This document shows, one piece after another, positions 53,498 through 64,000 of a stretch of 64,000 nucleotides of DNA. Every line of letters starts with the position of its first letter. The first letter of the stretch is position 1. The DNA is from Rhineura floridana (taxonomy: Eukaryota; Chordata; Lepidosauria; Squamata; Rhineuridae). Location: NCBI RefSeq assembly GCF_030035675.1, contig NC_084483.1, positions 149,896,925-149,960,924 on the forward strand. The letters are read 5' to 3'. The translations under genes were made by a program, and so were the position numbers. The notes below the pieces were generated by a model, which was not told the origin of the DNA, did no database searches, and worked only from the letters and a program-made list of their open reading frames with translations.

Positions 53498-53995
53498 GCT
53501 GAACACTACTTAACATCCTGTCTTTTGGGGCTTTTGAAGCAGAAGCCACAGTTAATAGAAAAGAGAGCTGCAAAAAGTGAAAGGAATCTTCAGGTTCAAA
53601 GAAGAACAGAAGACTGATTCCTCATTGCTACCAGTGATGTGGGCCAGAAAATTTTCCAGTGTTCTATTTTTCCACAGTAAACTTTCAATTTCAGAAGTTA
53701 ATTATTAACAAATGTATGGATGCCAATTTCAAATACAATGTTAGGCAAGCTTGGCAGTTTCAAGCTTTGTTTACTAAATATAAGTAACAGACATGCCAGA
53801 TTTAATCACTTTGTAAGGCATCAGAATATTTTCCAATACAAACTCATTTTTCTAATGTAAATTACCCTTTGGAAATTAGCCTAATTTGCACAGGAAAACT
53901 GTCTAGAAAAACTCCAGAAAAAAATTAACATCACTGATCACTACACTAACAAGGAGATCACCCCAAACAAATGGCAGTGTAGAGTGCTCCTGTTC
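53498..53995. other. Intergenic DNA before the intact CR1
   Basis: This stretch is AT-rich with no recognised feature. The CR1 5' UTR begins near its right end but the exact boundary is unclear. Confidence 0.4.
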
Positions 53996-54191
53996 AGTGT
54001 TCCAGCTAGCCAGTCATGCTCCACGAGCTAGAGGGAGCCCCAGCTGACAAAGCGTCAAGGCGAGTTAAGCAGCAGAGCGAGTTCAGCAGCAGGGCGAGGA
54101 GGCCAGGGCCCCCCACTCTGCCCATCTGTTCCCTGACCTCAACTAAACCGCAGTCTCCAACCCATTGACGTAATAAACCTTAAACAAAACT

Positions 54192-55094
54192 ATGCAGGTA
54201 AGAAGCCAGCAGGGGTGTGGGGGCTTTCCAGTGTTTTGCACCGCCTGCAGCATGTACGACTATCTGCCTGTTGGACAGAAGTCGTGGGTATGCTCTCAGT
54301 GCAATGAGCTCCTGGCTCTCCGGGAACGACTTCATTTCCTTGAGGCCAAGGTGGTGGACCTGGAAAAGCTGAGAGAGGCAGAGAGGTGTGTGGAGGAGGC
54401 CTTCAGGGACATTATAGCTGTGTCCCACTCCAACGATGATAGCTCTCCTGCTATCATGGAGAACGATGTTCTCGGGGAAGGAGAGCATCCAGCTGAGGAA
54501 GAGGGAAACGATCCCTTAGAAGGGACCCATTCCTTGGGGGATGAGCAGCTATCCTCTCGTGCCGAGGATATATCTCCAGAGGGTGGAGGGATCCTTGTAG
54601 TGGGTGATTCGATCATTAGGAACATAGACAGTGGGGTGTGTGATGGGCGTGTAGACTGCAAGGTGTTTTGCCTGCCTGGTGCGAAGGTTGCGGATGTCGC
54701 CCGTCGTTTAGATAGTTTGGTAGACAGTGCTGGGAAGGAGTCAGTGGTCGTGGTGCACGTTGGCACCAACGACATGGGGAAATGCAGCCGTGAGGTCCTG
54801 GAAGCAAAATTTAGGTTGCTAGGTAGGATGCTGAAAGCCAGGACCTCCAAGGTGGCTTTCTCTGAAATGCTACCGGTTCCACGCGCAGGACCAGCTAGAC
54901 AGGCCCAGCTTCGCAGTCTCAATGCGTGGATGAGACGATGGTGTCGGGTGGAAGGGTTTGGATTTGTTAGGCACTGGGGAACATTTTGGGACAAGCCGGG
55001 GCTGTACAAAAGGGACGGGCTCCACTTGAACCAGAATGGAACCAGACTGCTGGCACTTAAAATTAAAAAGGTGGCAGAGCAGCTTTTAAACTGA
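54192..55094 (+). CDS. CR1 ORF1 protein, zinc-ribbon plus SGNH esterase domain
   Basis: The protein has 300 residues from an ATG. Two CxxC pairs (C16/C19 and C34/C37) precede a Leu/Glu-rich coiled coil (about 38-70). An acidic linker follows, then an SGNH-hydrolase-like domain with the three catalytic blocks visible: GDS at Ser140, GTND at Asn193 and DGLH with Asp275 and His278. CR1 ORF1 proteins of vertebrates are known to carry such an esterase-like domain and to bind nucleic acid or membranes in retrotransposition. The frame is complete and the catalytic residues are kept. Confidence 0.9.
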   Translation: MQVRSQQGCGGFPVFCTACSMYDYLPVGQKSWVCSQCNELLALRERLHFLEAKVVDLEKLREAERCVEEAFRDIIAVSHSNDDSSPAIMENDVLGEGEHPAEEEGNDPLEGTHSLGDEQLSSRAEDISPEGGGILVVGDSIIRNIDSGVCDGRVDCKVFCLPGAKVADVARRLDSLVDSAGKESVVVVHVGTNDMGKCSREVLEAKFRLLGRMLKARTSKVAFSEMLPVPRAGPARQAQLRSLNAWMRRWCRVEGFGFVRHWGTFWDKPGLYKRDGLHLNQNGTRLLALKIKKVAEQLLN

Positions 55095-55213
55095 CTGAGG
55101 GGGGAAACCCGACAGGAGCTGAGAAAGGTCCGGTTCGGAATAAACCTCCCCCCTGGGATAAAAACCAAAGAAATGATGAAATTTTAAAAGGGGTAGGCCT
55201 AGAAGTAGGCATT

Positions 55214-58105
55214 GTGAGAGCAAGGGCACAGGATATAAATTCAGAAGAGCAAAATTACCACAGGCCTAACCACAAGTGCCAAAGACACTTGAAGAGAGAC
55301 ACTGCTTACAAGTGCCTGTACGCTAATGTTAGGAGCCTGCGAACCAAGATGGGAGAACTGGAGTGCTTGGTCTTAGAGGAGAGCATTGATATAGTGAGCA
55401 TAACGGAGACCTGGTGGAATGGAGAAAACCAGTGGGATACGGTTATCCCTGGATATAAACTATATCGGAAGGACAGGGAAGGACGTATTGGTGGCGGAGT
55501 CGCTCTATACGTGAAAGAAGGCATTGAATCCAGCAAGCTCGAAACCCCAAAAGAGGCAGACTCCTCCACAGAATCGTTGTGGGTGGTGATACCATGCCCC
55601 AGGAGGGACTTAATACTGGGAACGATCTATCGTCCCCCTGATCAAAATGCTCAGGGAGACCTTGAGATGAGATATGAAATTGAGGAAGCATCCAAACTAG
55701 GAAATGTGGTAGTAATGGGTGACTTCAACTACCCGGACATAGACTGGCTGCATATGTGTTCCAGTCATGACAAAGAAGCAAAGTTTCTAGATATTCTAAA
55801 TGACTATTCCCTAGACCAGTTGGTCATGGAACCGACCAGAGGGACGGCAACCCTGGACTTAATCCTCAGTGGGGACCGGGACCTGGTGCGAGATGTAAGT
55901 GTTGTTGAACCGATTGGGAGCAGTGACCACAGTGCTATTAAATTAAACATACATGTAACTGGCCAATTGCCAAGAAAATCCAACACGGTCACATTTGACT
56001 TCAAAAGAGGAAACTTCACAAAAATGAGGGGACTGGTAAAAAGAAAGCTGAAAAACAAAGTCCAGAGGGTCACATCACTCGAAAATGCTTGGAAGTTGTT
56101 TAAAAACACTATATTAGAAGCTCAACTGGAGTGCATACCGCAGATCAGAAAAGGTACCGCCAGGGCCAAGAAGATGCCAGCATGGTTAACAAGCAAAGTC
56201 AAGGAAGCTCTTAGAGGCAAAAAGTCTTCCTTCAAAAAATGGAAGTCTTGTCCAAATGAAGAAAATAAAAAAGAACACAAACTTTGGCAAAAGAAATGCA
56301 AGAAGACAATAAGGGATGCTAAAAAAGAATTTGAGGAGCACATTGCTAAGAACATAAAAACCAACAACAAAAAATTCTATAAATACATTCAAAGCAGGAG
56401 ACCATCTAGGGAGACGATTGGACCCTTGGATGATAAGGGAGTCAAAGGTGTACTAAAGAACGATAAGGAGATTGCAGAGAAGCTAAATGAATTCTTTGCA
56501 TCTGTCTTCACAGTGGAAGATATAGGGCAGATCCCTGAACCTGAACTAACATTTGCAGGAAGGGATTCTGAGGAACTGAGACAAATAGTGGTAACGAGAG
56601 AGGAAGTTCTAAGCTTAATGGACAATATAAAAACTGACAAATCACCGGGCCCGGATGGCATCCACCCGAGAGTTCTCAAAGAACTCAAAGGTGAAATTGC
56701 TGATCTGCTAACTAAAATATGTAACTTGTCCCTTGGGTCCTCCTCTGTGCCTGAGGACTGGAAAGTGGCAAATGTAACGCCAATCTTCAAAAAGGGATCC
56801 AGAGGGGATCCCGGAAATTACAGGCCAGTTAGCTTAACTTCTGTCCCTGGAAAACTGGTAGAAAGTATTATTAAAGCTAGATTAACTAAGCACATAGAAG
56901 AACAAGCCTTGCTGAAGCAGAGCCAGCATGGCTTCTGCAATGGAAAGTCCTGTCTCAGTAACCTATTAGAATTCTTTGAGAGTGTCAACAAGCATATAGA
57001 TAGAGGTGATCCAGTGGACATAGTGTACTTAGACTTTCAAAAAGCGTTTGACAAGGTACCTCACCAAAGGCTTCTGAGGAAGCTTAGCAGTCATGGAATA
57101 AGAGGAGAGGTCCTCTTGTGGATAAGAAATTGGTTAAGAAGCAGAAAGCAGAGAGTAGGAATAAACGGACAGTTCTCCCAATGGAGGGCTGTAGAAAGTG
57201 GAGTCCCTCAAGGATCGGTATTGGGACCTGTACTTTTCAACTTGTTCATTAATGACCCAGAATTAGGAGTGAGCAGTGAAGTGGCCAAGTTTGCTGATGA
57301 CACTAAATTGTTCAGGGTTGTTAAAACAAAAAGGGATTGCGAAGAGCTCCAAAAAGACCTCTCCAAACTGAGTGAATGGGCAGAAAAATGGCAAATGCAA
57401 TTCAATATAAACAAGTGTAAAATTATGCATATTGGAGCAAAAAATCTTAATTTCACATATACGCTCATGGGGTATGAACTGGCAGTGACCGACCAGGAGA
57501 GAGACCTCGGGGTTGTAGTGGACAGCACAATGAAAATGTCGACCCAGTGTGCGGCAGCTGTGAAAAAGGCAAATTCCATGCTAGCGATAATTAGGAAAGG
57601 TATTGAAAATAAAACAGCAGATATCATAATGCCGTTGTATAAATCTATGGTGCGGCCGCATTTGGAATACTGTGTACAGTTCTGGTCGCCTCATCTCAAA
57701 AAGGATATTATAGAGTTGGAAAAGGTTCAGAAGAGGGCAACCAGAATGATCAAGGGGATGGAGCGACTCCCTTACGAGGAAAGGTTGCAGCATTTGGGGC
57801 TTTTTAGTTTAGAGAAAAGGCGGGTCAGAGGAGACATGATAGAAGTGTATAAAATTATGCATGGCATTGAGAAAGTGGATAGAGAAAAGTTCTTCTCCCT
57901 CTCTCATAATACTAGAACTCATGGACATTTAGAGAAGCTGAATGTTGGAAGATTCAGGACAGACAAAAGGAAGTACTTCTTTACTCAGCGCATAATTAAA
58001 CTATGGAATTTGCTCCCACAAGATGCAGTAATGGCCACCAGCTTGGATGGCTTTAAAAGAAGATTAGACAAATTCATGGAGGACAGGGCTATCAATGGCT
58101 ACTAG
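55214..58105 (+). CDS. CR1 ORF2 protein, endonuclease and reverse transcriptase
   Basis: The open frame of 963 codons ends in TAG. The APE-like endonuclease has N38 (YANVRSL), E65 (SITETWW), GDFNYPDIDW and SDHSAI. The reverse transcriptase has KSPGPDGIHPRVLKEL, NYRPVSLTSVPGK, VYLDFQKAFDKVPH, GVPQGSVLGPVLFNLFIND and the catalytic box FADD with D695 and D696. A C-terminal region (VQFWSPHLKKDI, EERLQHLGLFSLEKRR) completes the CR1 layout. The assigned start is a GTG; the first ATG in frame is codon 46, after the catalytic N38, and the frame stays open upstream into ORF1, so the true start is uncertain. Confidence 0.93.
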   Translation: MRARAQDINSEEQNYHRPNHKCQRHLKRDTAYKCLYANVRSLRTKMGELECLVLEESIDIVSITETWWNGENQWDTVIPGYKLYRKDREGRIGGGVALYVKEGIESSKLETPKEADSSTESLWVVIPCPRRDLILGTIYRPPDQNAQGDLEMRYEIEEASKLGNVVVMGDFNYPDIDWLHMCSSHDKEAKFLDILNDYSLDQLVMEPTRGTATLDLILSGDRDLVRDVSVVEPIGSSDHSAIKLNIHVTGQLPRKSNTVTFDFKRGNFTKMRGLVKRKLKNKVQRVTSLENAWKLFKNTILEAQLECIPQIRKGTARAKKMPAWLTSKVKEALRGKKSSFKKWKSCPNEENKKEHKLWQKKCKKTIRDAKKEFEEHIAKNIKTNNKKFYKYIQSRRPSRETIGPLDDKGVKGVLKNDKEIAEKLNEFFASVFTVEDIGQIPEPELTFAGRDSEELRQIVVTREEVLSLMDNIKTDKSPGPDGIHPRVLKELKGEIADLLTKICNLSLGSSSVPEDWKVANVTPIFKKGSRGDPGNYRPVSLTSVPGKLVESIIKARLTKHIEEQALLKQSQHGFCNGKSCLSNLLEFFESVNKHIDRGDPVDIVYLDFQKAFDKVPHQRLLRKLSSHGIRGEVLLWIRNWLRSRKQRVGINGQFSQWRAVESGVPQGSVLGPVLFNLFINDPELGVSSEVAKFADDTKLFRVVKTKRDCEELQKDLSKLSEWAEKWQMQFNINKCKIMHIGAKNLNFTYTLMGYELAVTDQERDLGVVVDSTMKMSTQCAAAVKKANSMLAIIRKGIENKTADIIMPLYKSMVRPHLEYCVQFWSPHLKKDIIELEKVQKRATRMIKGMERLPYEERLQHLGLFSLEKRRVRGDMIEVYKIMHGIEKVDREKFFSLSHNTRTHGHLEKLNVGRFRTDKRKYFFTQRIIKLWNLLPQDAVMATSLDGFKRRLDKFMEDRAINGY

Positions 58106-58317
58106 CCGTGATGGCTGTGCTCTGCCACCCTAGTCAGAGGCAGCATGCTTCTGAAAACCAGTTGCCGGAAGCCTCAGGAGGGGAGAGTGTTCTTGCACTC
58201 GGGTCCTGCTTGCGGGCTTCCCCCAGGCACCTGGTTGGCCACTGTGAGAACAGGATGCTGGACTAGATGGGCCACTGGCCTGATCCAGCAGGCTCTTCTT
58301 ATGTTCTTATGTTCTTT

Positions 58318-60523
58318 CAGGATATCCCATTCAATTCTCACTCACCACCCCCTATTTTCCCCCCCAACAGTATACAGCATTCCATTCCCATTAAACATGC
58401 TCATCCTTCTTTGAGTTGTTTTTGGGTTCTCCTCTCCCCAAATATTTTTGCACTTCTCAAAGCCTTTCAGTTTCCCTAAGCTTGAACATACCAAGTCTCC
58501 TGTGTGTGGATGGCACCATTTTACTTCTTTCCACATTCAGAGAATGAGTTCAGTATTGGGATCCAGGATAACATAGATCCTGATCCAATAGAATGCCTGC
58601 CTTTTGGGATGTTATTAACTAATGATAGCACAAGGTTAAACAATATCAGACAGTTTTTATGCAATTTCAGAAAATTCAAGGTGTCATTGCTTTTTATGCC
58701 AGCCTACAGCCAAACTGTATGATAGAGCTGGCACTTGTGGCTACAATGGTGTCCTTGAGGACTTTTCCTGGGCCCCTGCAAAGCCTCTGTGCTCACTGCC
58801 TCTGCCACCATGAGATGGCTTTGCTGGCACATTTTTTCCTTTTTGAAAGCATATAAAGCTGAAAAAGTGAAAGCGCTGCTATTTTCCACTTCCTGTTTTT
58901 GCTCTGTGCTTTTCAAGGCTCAGATTGGCAACCTGATCGGTTGAACAAAATGGAAGGCGACCAAGAGGATAGAAGGGTAAGGGATAGGAGGGAAAGGGGA
59001 GTGATCTGGAAAACTGATCAATCTGTGGACAGAAAGTAGGGTGTCACAGGAGTCAGGTGCCAGAAAGAGAGAATGAGACTGGAGTGCTAGCAAGACAGAA
59101 ACACACACACACTTGTGCACTGGATCCAGGAAACAGGTCTTTTCAAAATAATTCCACTTCCAAAATCTCCATGAAATCACAGATCACATCCATCATCACT
59201 GATTGAACTCTAAACTCTAGTGCTGCCCATGTGCAAAACAAGCTGAAGCATGGATCCTTATGGATCATCATATTTACATGAGATCCCCTCAAAACCACCA
59301 ACCCTTAGATATATGTTCTGTCATTTCTTGGTGGATTTGTTTTCAGCCTATGTAAAAATAATGAGGATTCATGCCTGGATCAATGTTTTTTGTGGTGCTG
59401 CCTAGTGCCAGATCTAAGATTTGTATTGTGCAATATTCCAATGATTTAGTCAAGTGCAGTTGGGTTGAGTGGAGGCATCCCTCCATCCAGCCCAGGACAG
59501 CTCCATAGGCAGGCATACTGCTGGTGGGAAGCCTGCAGAAAACCTCCAGGGTGTTGCAGTGTGGGGAAAGACAATCAGCTGAATCTCACTCGACAGCATC
59601 GGGCTTGATTACTACACCAACTTCAGGCTGTTATAGCCCAGAGCAGGCTGCTGCCTGCCCTTCCACCTTCTGCCCAGGTGGTGTGAGTGACAGGGTTGCA
59701 GATGCACCAGTGGCTACTCTCCTGCATCATGCCCACTGCTGCCTGGATGGGTTTTGGATTCTTCTGTTACTTTATTTGGGTAACCCATGTAAAATCAGGC
59801 AAATTCAAGAGGTTCCACTTTAATTGTACTCTGTGAAAAAACTCCATGAAAAAGCAAAGAATCTGTGTGTGTGCCTGTCTGTTCATCTGTCTCGGAAGGG
59901 AAGCATGACCTGTAAGAATAAGTGACCAGAGGGGGTGGTCCCCATGGTACACTCTCAAAATTCCAAATGTGCCCATGGGCCAAAAAGGTTGGTGAACTCT
60001 GAAGCTTAATCATTGGTTTCACTAGAATTTCTTGTGGCACAAAATACCACTTTTAAGTTGGAATTGTTTGTTTTAATCATAAAAACATTCATCAATAGTG
60101 TAAACCCACATTTTACTTTTATTTATATAAAAAAAGCATTTTGTGGAGTCAGCATTTTATTTAGATGGGGAGGAGTTGTAAAGATCTCAAACTGTGTGAA
60201 AAGGAGATGTACATCTCCAAAACCAATTGTGGCTGTATAGCATGTGGGTGCTGCATGTCTCTGTATATGGAGACATGATATGCCAGCCCTCCTTTTTTGT
60301 ACTTTTAAGTGCTCCCCATAGGGAAGACCAGGGTGAGCACATCAAACACATCTGCCATCATAAAAATGTATCATGTTTACTTCAAAGTCAATATATTTAG
60401 GCTCTCAGTGTTAGAAGGTTGTAACATGACTAGTGATTAGACTTTTCAGAAAAATCCAGCTGCAGATGAGGATGTTCTTTATATGTGCTCCCAGATGATG
60501 ATGATGATAAATATAATTTAACT
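58318..60523. other. Intergenic DNA, no gene seen
   Basis: The stretch right of the intact CR1 holds a short AC run at 59099-59112 and AT-rich parts with chance frames only. I recognise no exon, RNA gene or clear repeat. Confidence 0.4.
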
Positions 60524-60559
60524 GTAAATATTTATTTATTTATTTATTTATTTATTAGA
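60524..60559. repeat. (TTTA)n microsatellite at the L2 tail
   Basis: This is a run of 'ttta' units, the reverse complement of the (TAAA)n tail of the L2 element to its right. Confidence 0.9.
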
Positions 60560-62822
60560 TTTTTATAACCCCCGAATAGCAATAGCTCTCTGGGCAGTGT
60601 ACAACAGAAAATACAAAATACATCTCATAAAAAGTGCATAATAAATATTACAAAAACGTATAAAGTGCAAAAATCAGATTACATAATTTTTTTAAAATTT
60701 AAATTAAAACGCCATAGAAAAGAGGCAGGTCTTAAGCTGGCGCTGAAAAGACAGCAGCGTCAGCGCTGTACGCACCTCAACGGGGAGACTATTCCAGAGT
60801 TCGGGGGCCACCACTGAGAAGACCCTAGTTCTTGTCACCACCCTCCGAGCCTCTCTATGAGTCAGGACTCAGAGCAGGGCTTTCAATATACAGCGCAGTG
60901 TCCGGGCAGGTTCATATCGAGAGAGGCGTTCCGACAGGTATCGTGGTCCCGCGCTGTATAGGGCTTTATAGGTTAAAACCAACACTTTGAATCTGGCCCA
61001 GAAGCATATTGGCAGCCAATGTAAGCAAGCCAGAACAGGTGTTATGTGTTCCGACCGCTTGGTCCTCGTTATTAATCTGGCCGCCGCATTTTGGACAAGC
61101 TGTAGCTTCCGAACTGTCTTCAAAGGCAGCCCAACGTAGAGCGCATTGCAGTAGTCTAATCGTGAGGTTACCAGAGCATGTACAACTGATGTAAGGTCCC
61201 CTCTGCTCAGGTAGGGACATAGCTGGGCTACCAACCGAAGTTGGTAGAACGCGTTCCGAGCCACCGAGGCCACTTGAGCCTCAAGTGACAGGGAAGGATC
61301 TAAGAAAACTCCCAGACTACGAACCCGCTCCTTTAGGGGGAGTGTAACCCCATCCAGGACAGGGTAAATATCCACCACCTGGTCAGAGAAACCATCCACG
61401 AGCAGCATCTCAGTCTTGTCTGGATTGAGCCTCAGTTTGTTAGCTCCCATCCAGTCCATTATCGCGGCCAGGCAGCGGTTCAGCACATTGACAGCCTCAC
61501 CTGAAGAAGATGAAAAGGAGAAGTAGAGCTGCGTGTCATCAGCATACTGATGACAACGCACTCCAAAACTCCTGATGACCGCACCCAACGGTTTCATGTA
61601 GATGTTGAAAAGCATGGGGGACAGAACCGATTCCTGTGGGACTCCACATTGGAGGTCCCACGGTGTCGAGCAATGTTCCCCAAGCACTACCTTCTGGAGA
61701 CGACCCGCCAAGTAGGAGCGGAACCACTGCCAAGCAGTGCCTCCAACTCCCAACTCCGCGAGCCTCTCCAGAAGGATACCATGGTTGATGGTATCAAAAG
61801 CCGCTGAGAGATCAAGGAGAATCAGCAGAGTTACATTCCCTCTGTCCCTCTCCCGACATAGGTCATCATACAGGGCGACCAAGGCTGTCTCAGTGCCGAA
61901 ACCGGGCCTGAAACCCGATTGAAATGGATCTAGATAATCAGTTTCATCCAATAGCGCCTGGAGTTGGCCAGCAACCACTCGTTCCAGGATCTTGCCCAGG
62001 AATGGAACATTCGCTACTGGTCTGTAGCTGTTGAAATCTTCTGGGTCCAAGGAAGGTTTTTTCAGGAGTGGTCTTACTGCCGCCTCCTTCAGACAACCAG
62101 GGACCACTCCCTCTCGTAAAGAGGCATTTATCACTTCCCTGGCCCAGCCAACTGTTCCATCCCTGCTAACTTTTATAAGCCAAGAGGGGCAAGGATCTAG
62201 TACCGAAGTGGTTGCACGTACCTGTCCAAGTACCTTGTCCATGTCCTCAAGCTGAACCAACTGAAACTCATCCAATAAAACATGACAAGACTGCGCTCTG
62301 GACACCTCAATAGGATCAACTACTATAAACTGGGAGTCTAAGTCCCGAAAGATGCATAGGATCTTATTCTGGAAGTGTCCAGCAAACTCATTACAGCGGG
62401 CTACCGATGACTCTGCCATGTCCTGAGAGCCAGAATGAAGTAGCCCTCGGACAACTCTAAAAAGCTCCGCTGGGCAGGAAAGGGATGACTTAATGGTGGC
62501 AGCGAAGTATTGTTTTTTCGCCACCCTCACCGCTTCTAAGTACAGCTTAGTGGAACCACTTACCAGCGCATAATTGCATCTATTGGGAGTTTGCCTCCAC
62601 TTCCGCTCAAGCTGTCTCCTATTTTGTTTCATCGCTCTCAGCTCCGGGGTATACCATGGAGCTGCATGAGCTCTACACAGGATAGGGCACGCAGCAGCAA
62701 TCGTGTCAACAGCCCGAGTCATCTCCGCATTCCACATTTCGACCAGGGCTTTGACAGGAGCGCCAATCTTCTCAGCCGGAAAATCCCCCAGAGCCCTCTG
62801 AAAACCTTCTAAGTGGCTTACC
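60527..62822 (-). mobile_element. L2 LINE, 5'-truncated, long RT frame, minus orientation
   Basis: The minus-strand frame of 651 codons (62824-60869) codes for L2 ORF2 from just before the RT domain. It has AVRPLLKKPSLDPEDFNSYR, GFRPGFGTETALVALYDDL, LLDLSAAFDTINHGILLERL, QCGVPQESVLSPMLFNIYMK and the catalytic box YADDTQLYFSF, then LRLNPDKTEMLLVDG and the C-terminal HALVTSRLDYCNALYVGLPL. One TGA at 60869-60871 ends it; the same frame then continues with VFSVVAPELWNSLPVEVR to the normal C-terminus. No endonuclease is present because the 5' end is cut. In the usual GVPQGS motif the Gly is replaced by Glu. The copy is fairly young. Confidence 0.93.
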
Positions 62823-63699
62823 AAGAATATAAAATAAACATTGACATCGTCTATAAATTAAAGTTAAAAACAAGTTCTAAAAAAATCAAAATATGAATTA
62901 TACAGCCACAAGAGTGGCTGTATACTATAGCCAGCATGGATTTTTCACATTCCGCAATGTTAAATGGAAAATACTCCACCATGCCATTCTGATGCTTCCC
63001 ATAAGCTCATTTGAAAACAAAACCTTACAAAACTTATAGTTCTGAACTCAGAAACGCTTGCTTAACAACCCTGTCAATGTTCATGGCGATACACAAAACA
63101 GTCAGAGAATCGAGGGTTCAAAGTCTAAAAAGAGAGAGAAAAACCTCAGAGCCCTTTTGGACTTTTTTCTGCCAGAGTTCTCATAATCTGTTGAAATTCA
63201 TTAAAAATCCGCCATGTTCACAGAGTACCTGTAATCCTAATACTGACCTTGCCCCATACTCTGACCTTAATAGAAACAATTAGAGGCACATGTTACCAAA
63301 TTCTTCCAAGCTACACAGCAAGAGGATTGGACTGTGAAAGACCAACCCAAATTGTGTTTGTATTTTGACAACTTTGTAGGGCAGTACAGTATCTCAGAGA
63401 GGAGTTCAGGTCTCCTGCTCCCCTGGTGCATTCACTATAGCTGCCCAATTTCCCTGCTTTTTAAAGTTTGGTAGAAATATCTGTGGGCTATATGTACATT
63501 CTTAAACCGCAAGTTTTTTTGCGTATTAGTGAATAAAATCAATAGTTAAAAGCATAGCCCCTAAAAGGCTAATTTTTATAAGCAGCAGAATCAAATGGTA
63601 ACATTTCTCCTCGGTTGCACTACCTCAGGCTTTTTGAATGCAATGCTTTCCCCCAGAAGAGTTTGGAGGTGAATATGCTGGTGCTCAATCACAGCCACG
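62823..63699. other. Intergenic DNA, no gene seen
   Basis: This is AT-rich sequence right of the L2 insertion. No recognised exon or repeat is visible. Confidence 0.35.
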
Positions 63700-64000
63700 A
63701 TACAATTTCGTTTTTCTCCGTTGATGTACATGGGCAAGTCTCACTTCCGAGATTGACGCCCTCCCAGGCACTAGAGGCCGCTAGAGGGAAAATAAGTTAG
63801 TTGCAGTTTAGGAACTAAGTACCCATAGACGAAAAAAGAGTAGAGCAACACACCCCTAGTTTCTTATTTTGTCGAGGAATCTCCATTTTACATAGAAAAT
63901 AGCGTCTGCGCTCAGCGAAGCGAAGCGTTGTTGTGAAGGCTAGGTTTTGCAGGGGCGATGGGAATGGCTATTCAGCTACATTAACGTTTGCTTTAGTGTG
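63700..64000. promoter_or_regulatory. CpG-enriched window edge, possible promoter flank
   Basis: CpG dinucleotides become frequent here ('gagattgacgccctccc', 'gcgtctgcgctcagcgaagc', 'gcgaagcgttgttg'), unlike the preceding kilobases. This may be the outer part of a CpG island belonging to a gene beyond the right edge. No coding exon or motif is identifiable. Confidence 0.25.

Larger units (their letters stand above)
53996..58317 (+). mobile_element. Nearly full-length CR1 LINE with both ORFs open
   Basis: The element has a GC-rich 5' UTR, ORF1 (54192-55094), ORF2 (55214-58105) and a 3' UTR ending in repeats of the octamer CTTATGTT at 58295-58317, the CR1 signature. No poly(A) tail or long target duplication is seen, as usual for CR1. 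Both frames are uninterrupted, so this is a very recent insertion and could be a source element. The 5' edge is set by change in composition and is approximate. The other CR1 fragments in the window are close to this family at their 3' ends. Confidence 0.9.

Noticed and set aside
54332-55168. 278-codon minus-strand frame over the CR1
   Set aside because: It is the antisense shadow of CR1 ORF1 and has no motif of its own.

Overview
The window is nuclear DNA from a vertebrate, most likely a squamate reptile (lizard or snake). It holds two spliced host genes on the minus strand in a background of CR1 and L2 LINEs, tRNA- and 5S-derived SINEs and hAT-type MITEs. The squamate call rests on this repeat mix, including a Sauria-type SINE with a BovB-like tail, plus the sauropsid-looking gene sequences; the species cannot be named. 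Nothing bacterial, organellar or CRISPR-like is present.

Layout from left to right. Coding exons 3, 2 and 1 of FAM98A lie on the minus strand at 1863-1997, 3998-4146 and 6477-6529, and the rest of that gene runs off the left edge. A GC-rich stretch near 6.7-7.1 kb is its probable promoter. From 7 to 22.9 kb the DNA is mostly repeats: three decayed CR1 copies, a 5'-truncated L2 LINE, hAT MITEs and 5S-derived SINEs. One possible terminal exon of an unidentified minus-strand gene lies at 12.36-12.47 kb. ZNF318 fills 22.9-49.2 kb on the minus strand. I resolved ten coding exons with compatible splice phases throughout, joining to 8,913 nt (2,970 residues). Exon 1 lies in a CpG-rich promoter at about 48.85-49.65 kb. 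Right of ZNF318 there is no host gene I can support. That side holds an old avian-type CR1 with a nested insertion (50.0-52.45 kb), an L2 3' end, a tRNA-derived SINE, a nearly full-length CR1 with both ORFs open (about 54.0-58.3 kb) and an L2 LINE with a long RT ORF (60.5-62.8 kb). The last 300 bases are CpG-enriched and may be the edge of the next gene's promoter.

The most notable points are in ZNF318. The last exon carries about 9.7 in-frame copies of a 186-bp (62-residue) unit, two of which look identical at DNA level. Exon 2 carries eleven copies of a 21-bp minisatellite coding for an Arg/Ser repeat (RRSRSPG). Together these help make the predicted protein about 700 residues longer than human ZNF318 as I remember it (about 2,279). 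The two host genes are tandem neighbours with no sign of a shared function: ZNF318 is a nuclear matrin-type zinc-finger protein, and FAM98A belongs to the family associated with RTCB/DDX1 complexes and PRMT1. I found no convincing new multi-gene system. The coding repeats, the orphan terminal exon and the intact CR1 are the best leads.
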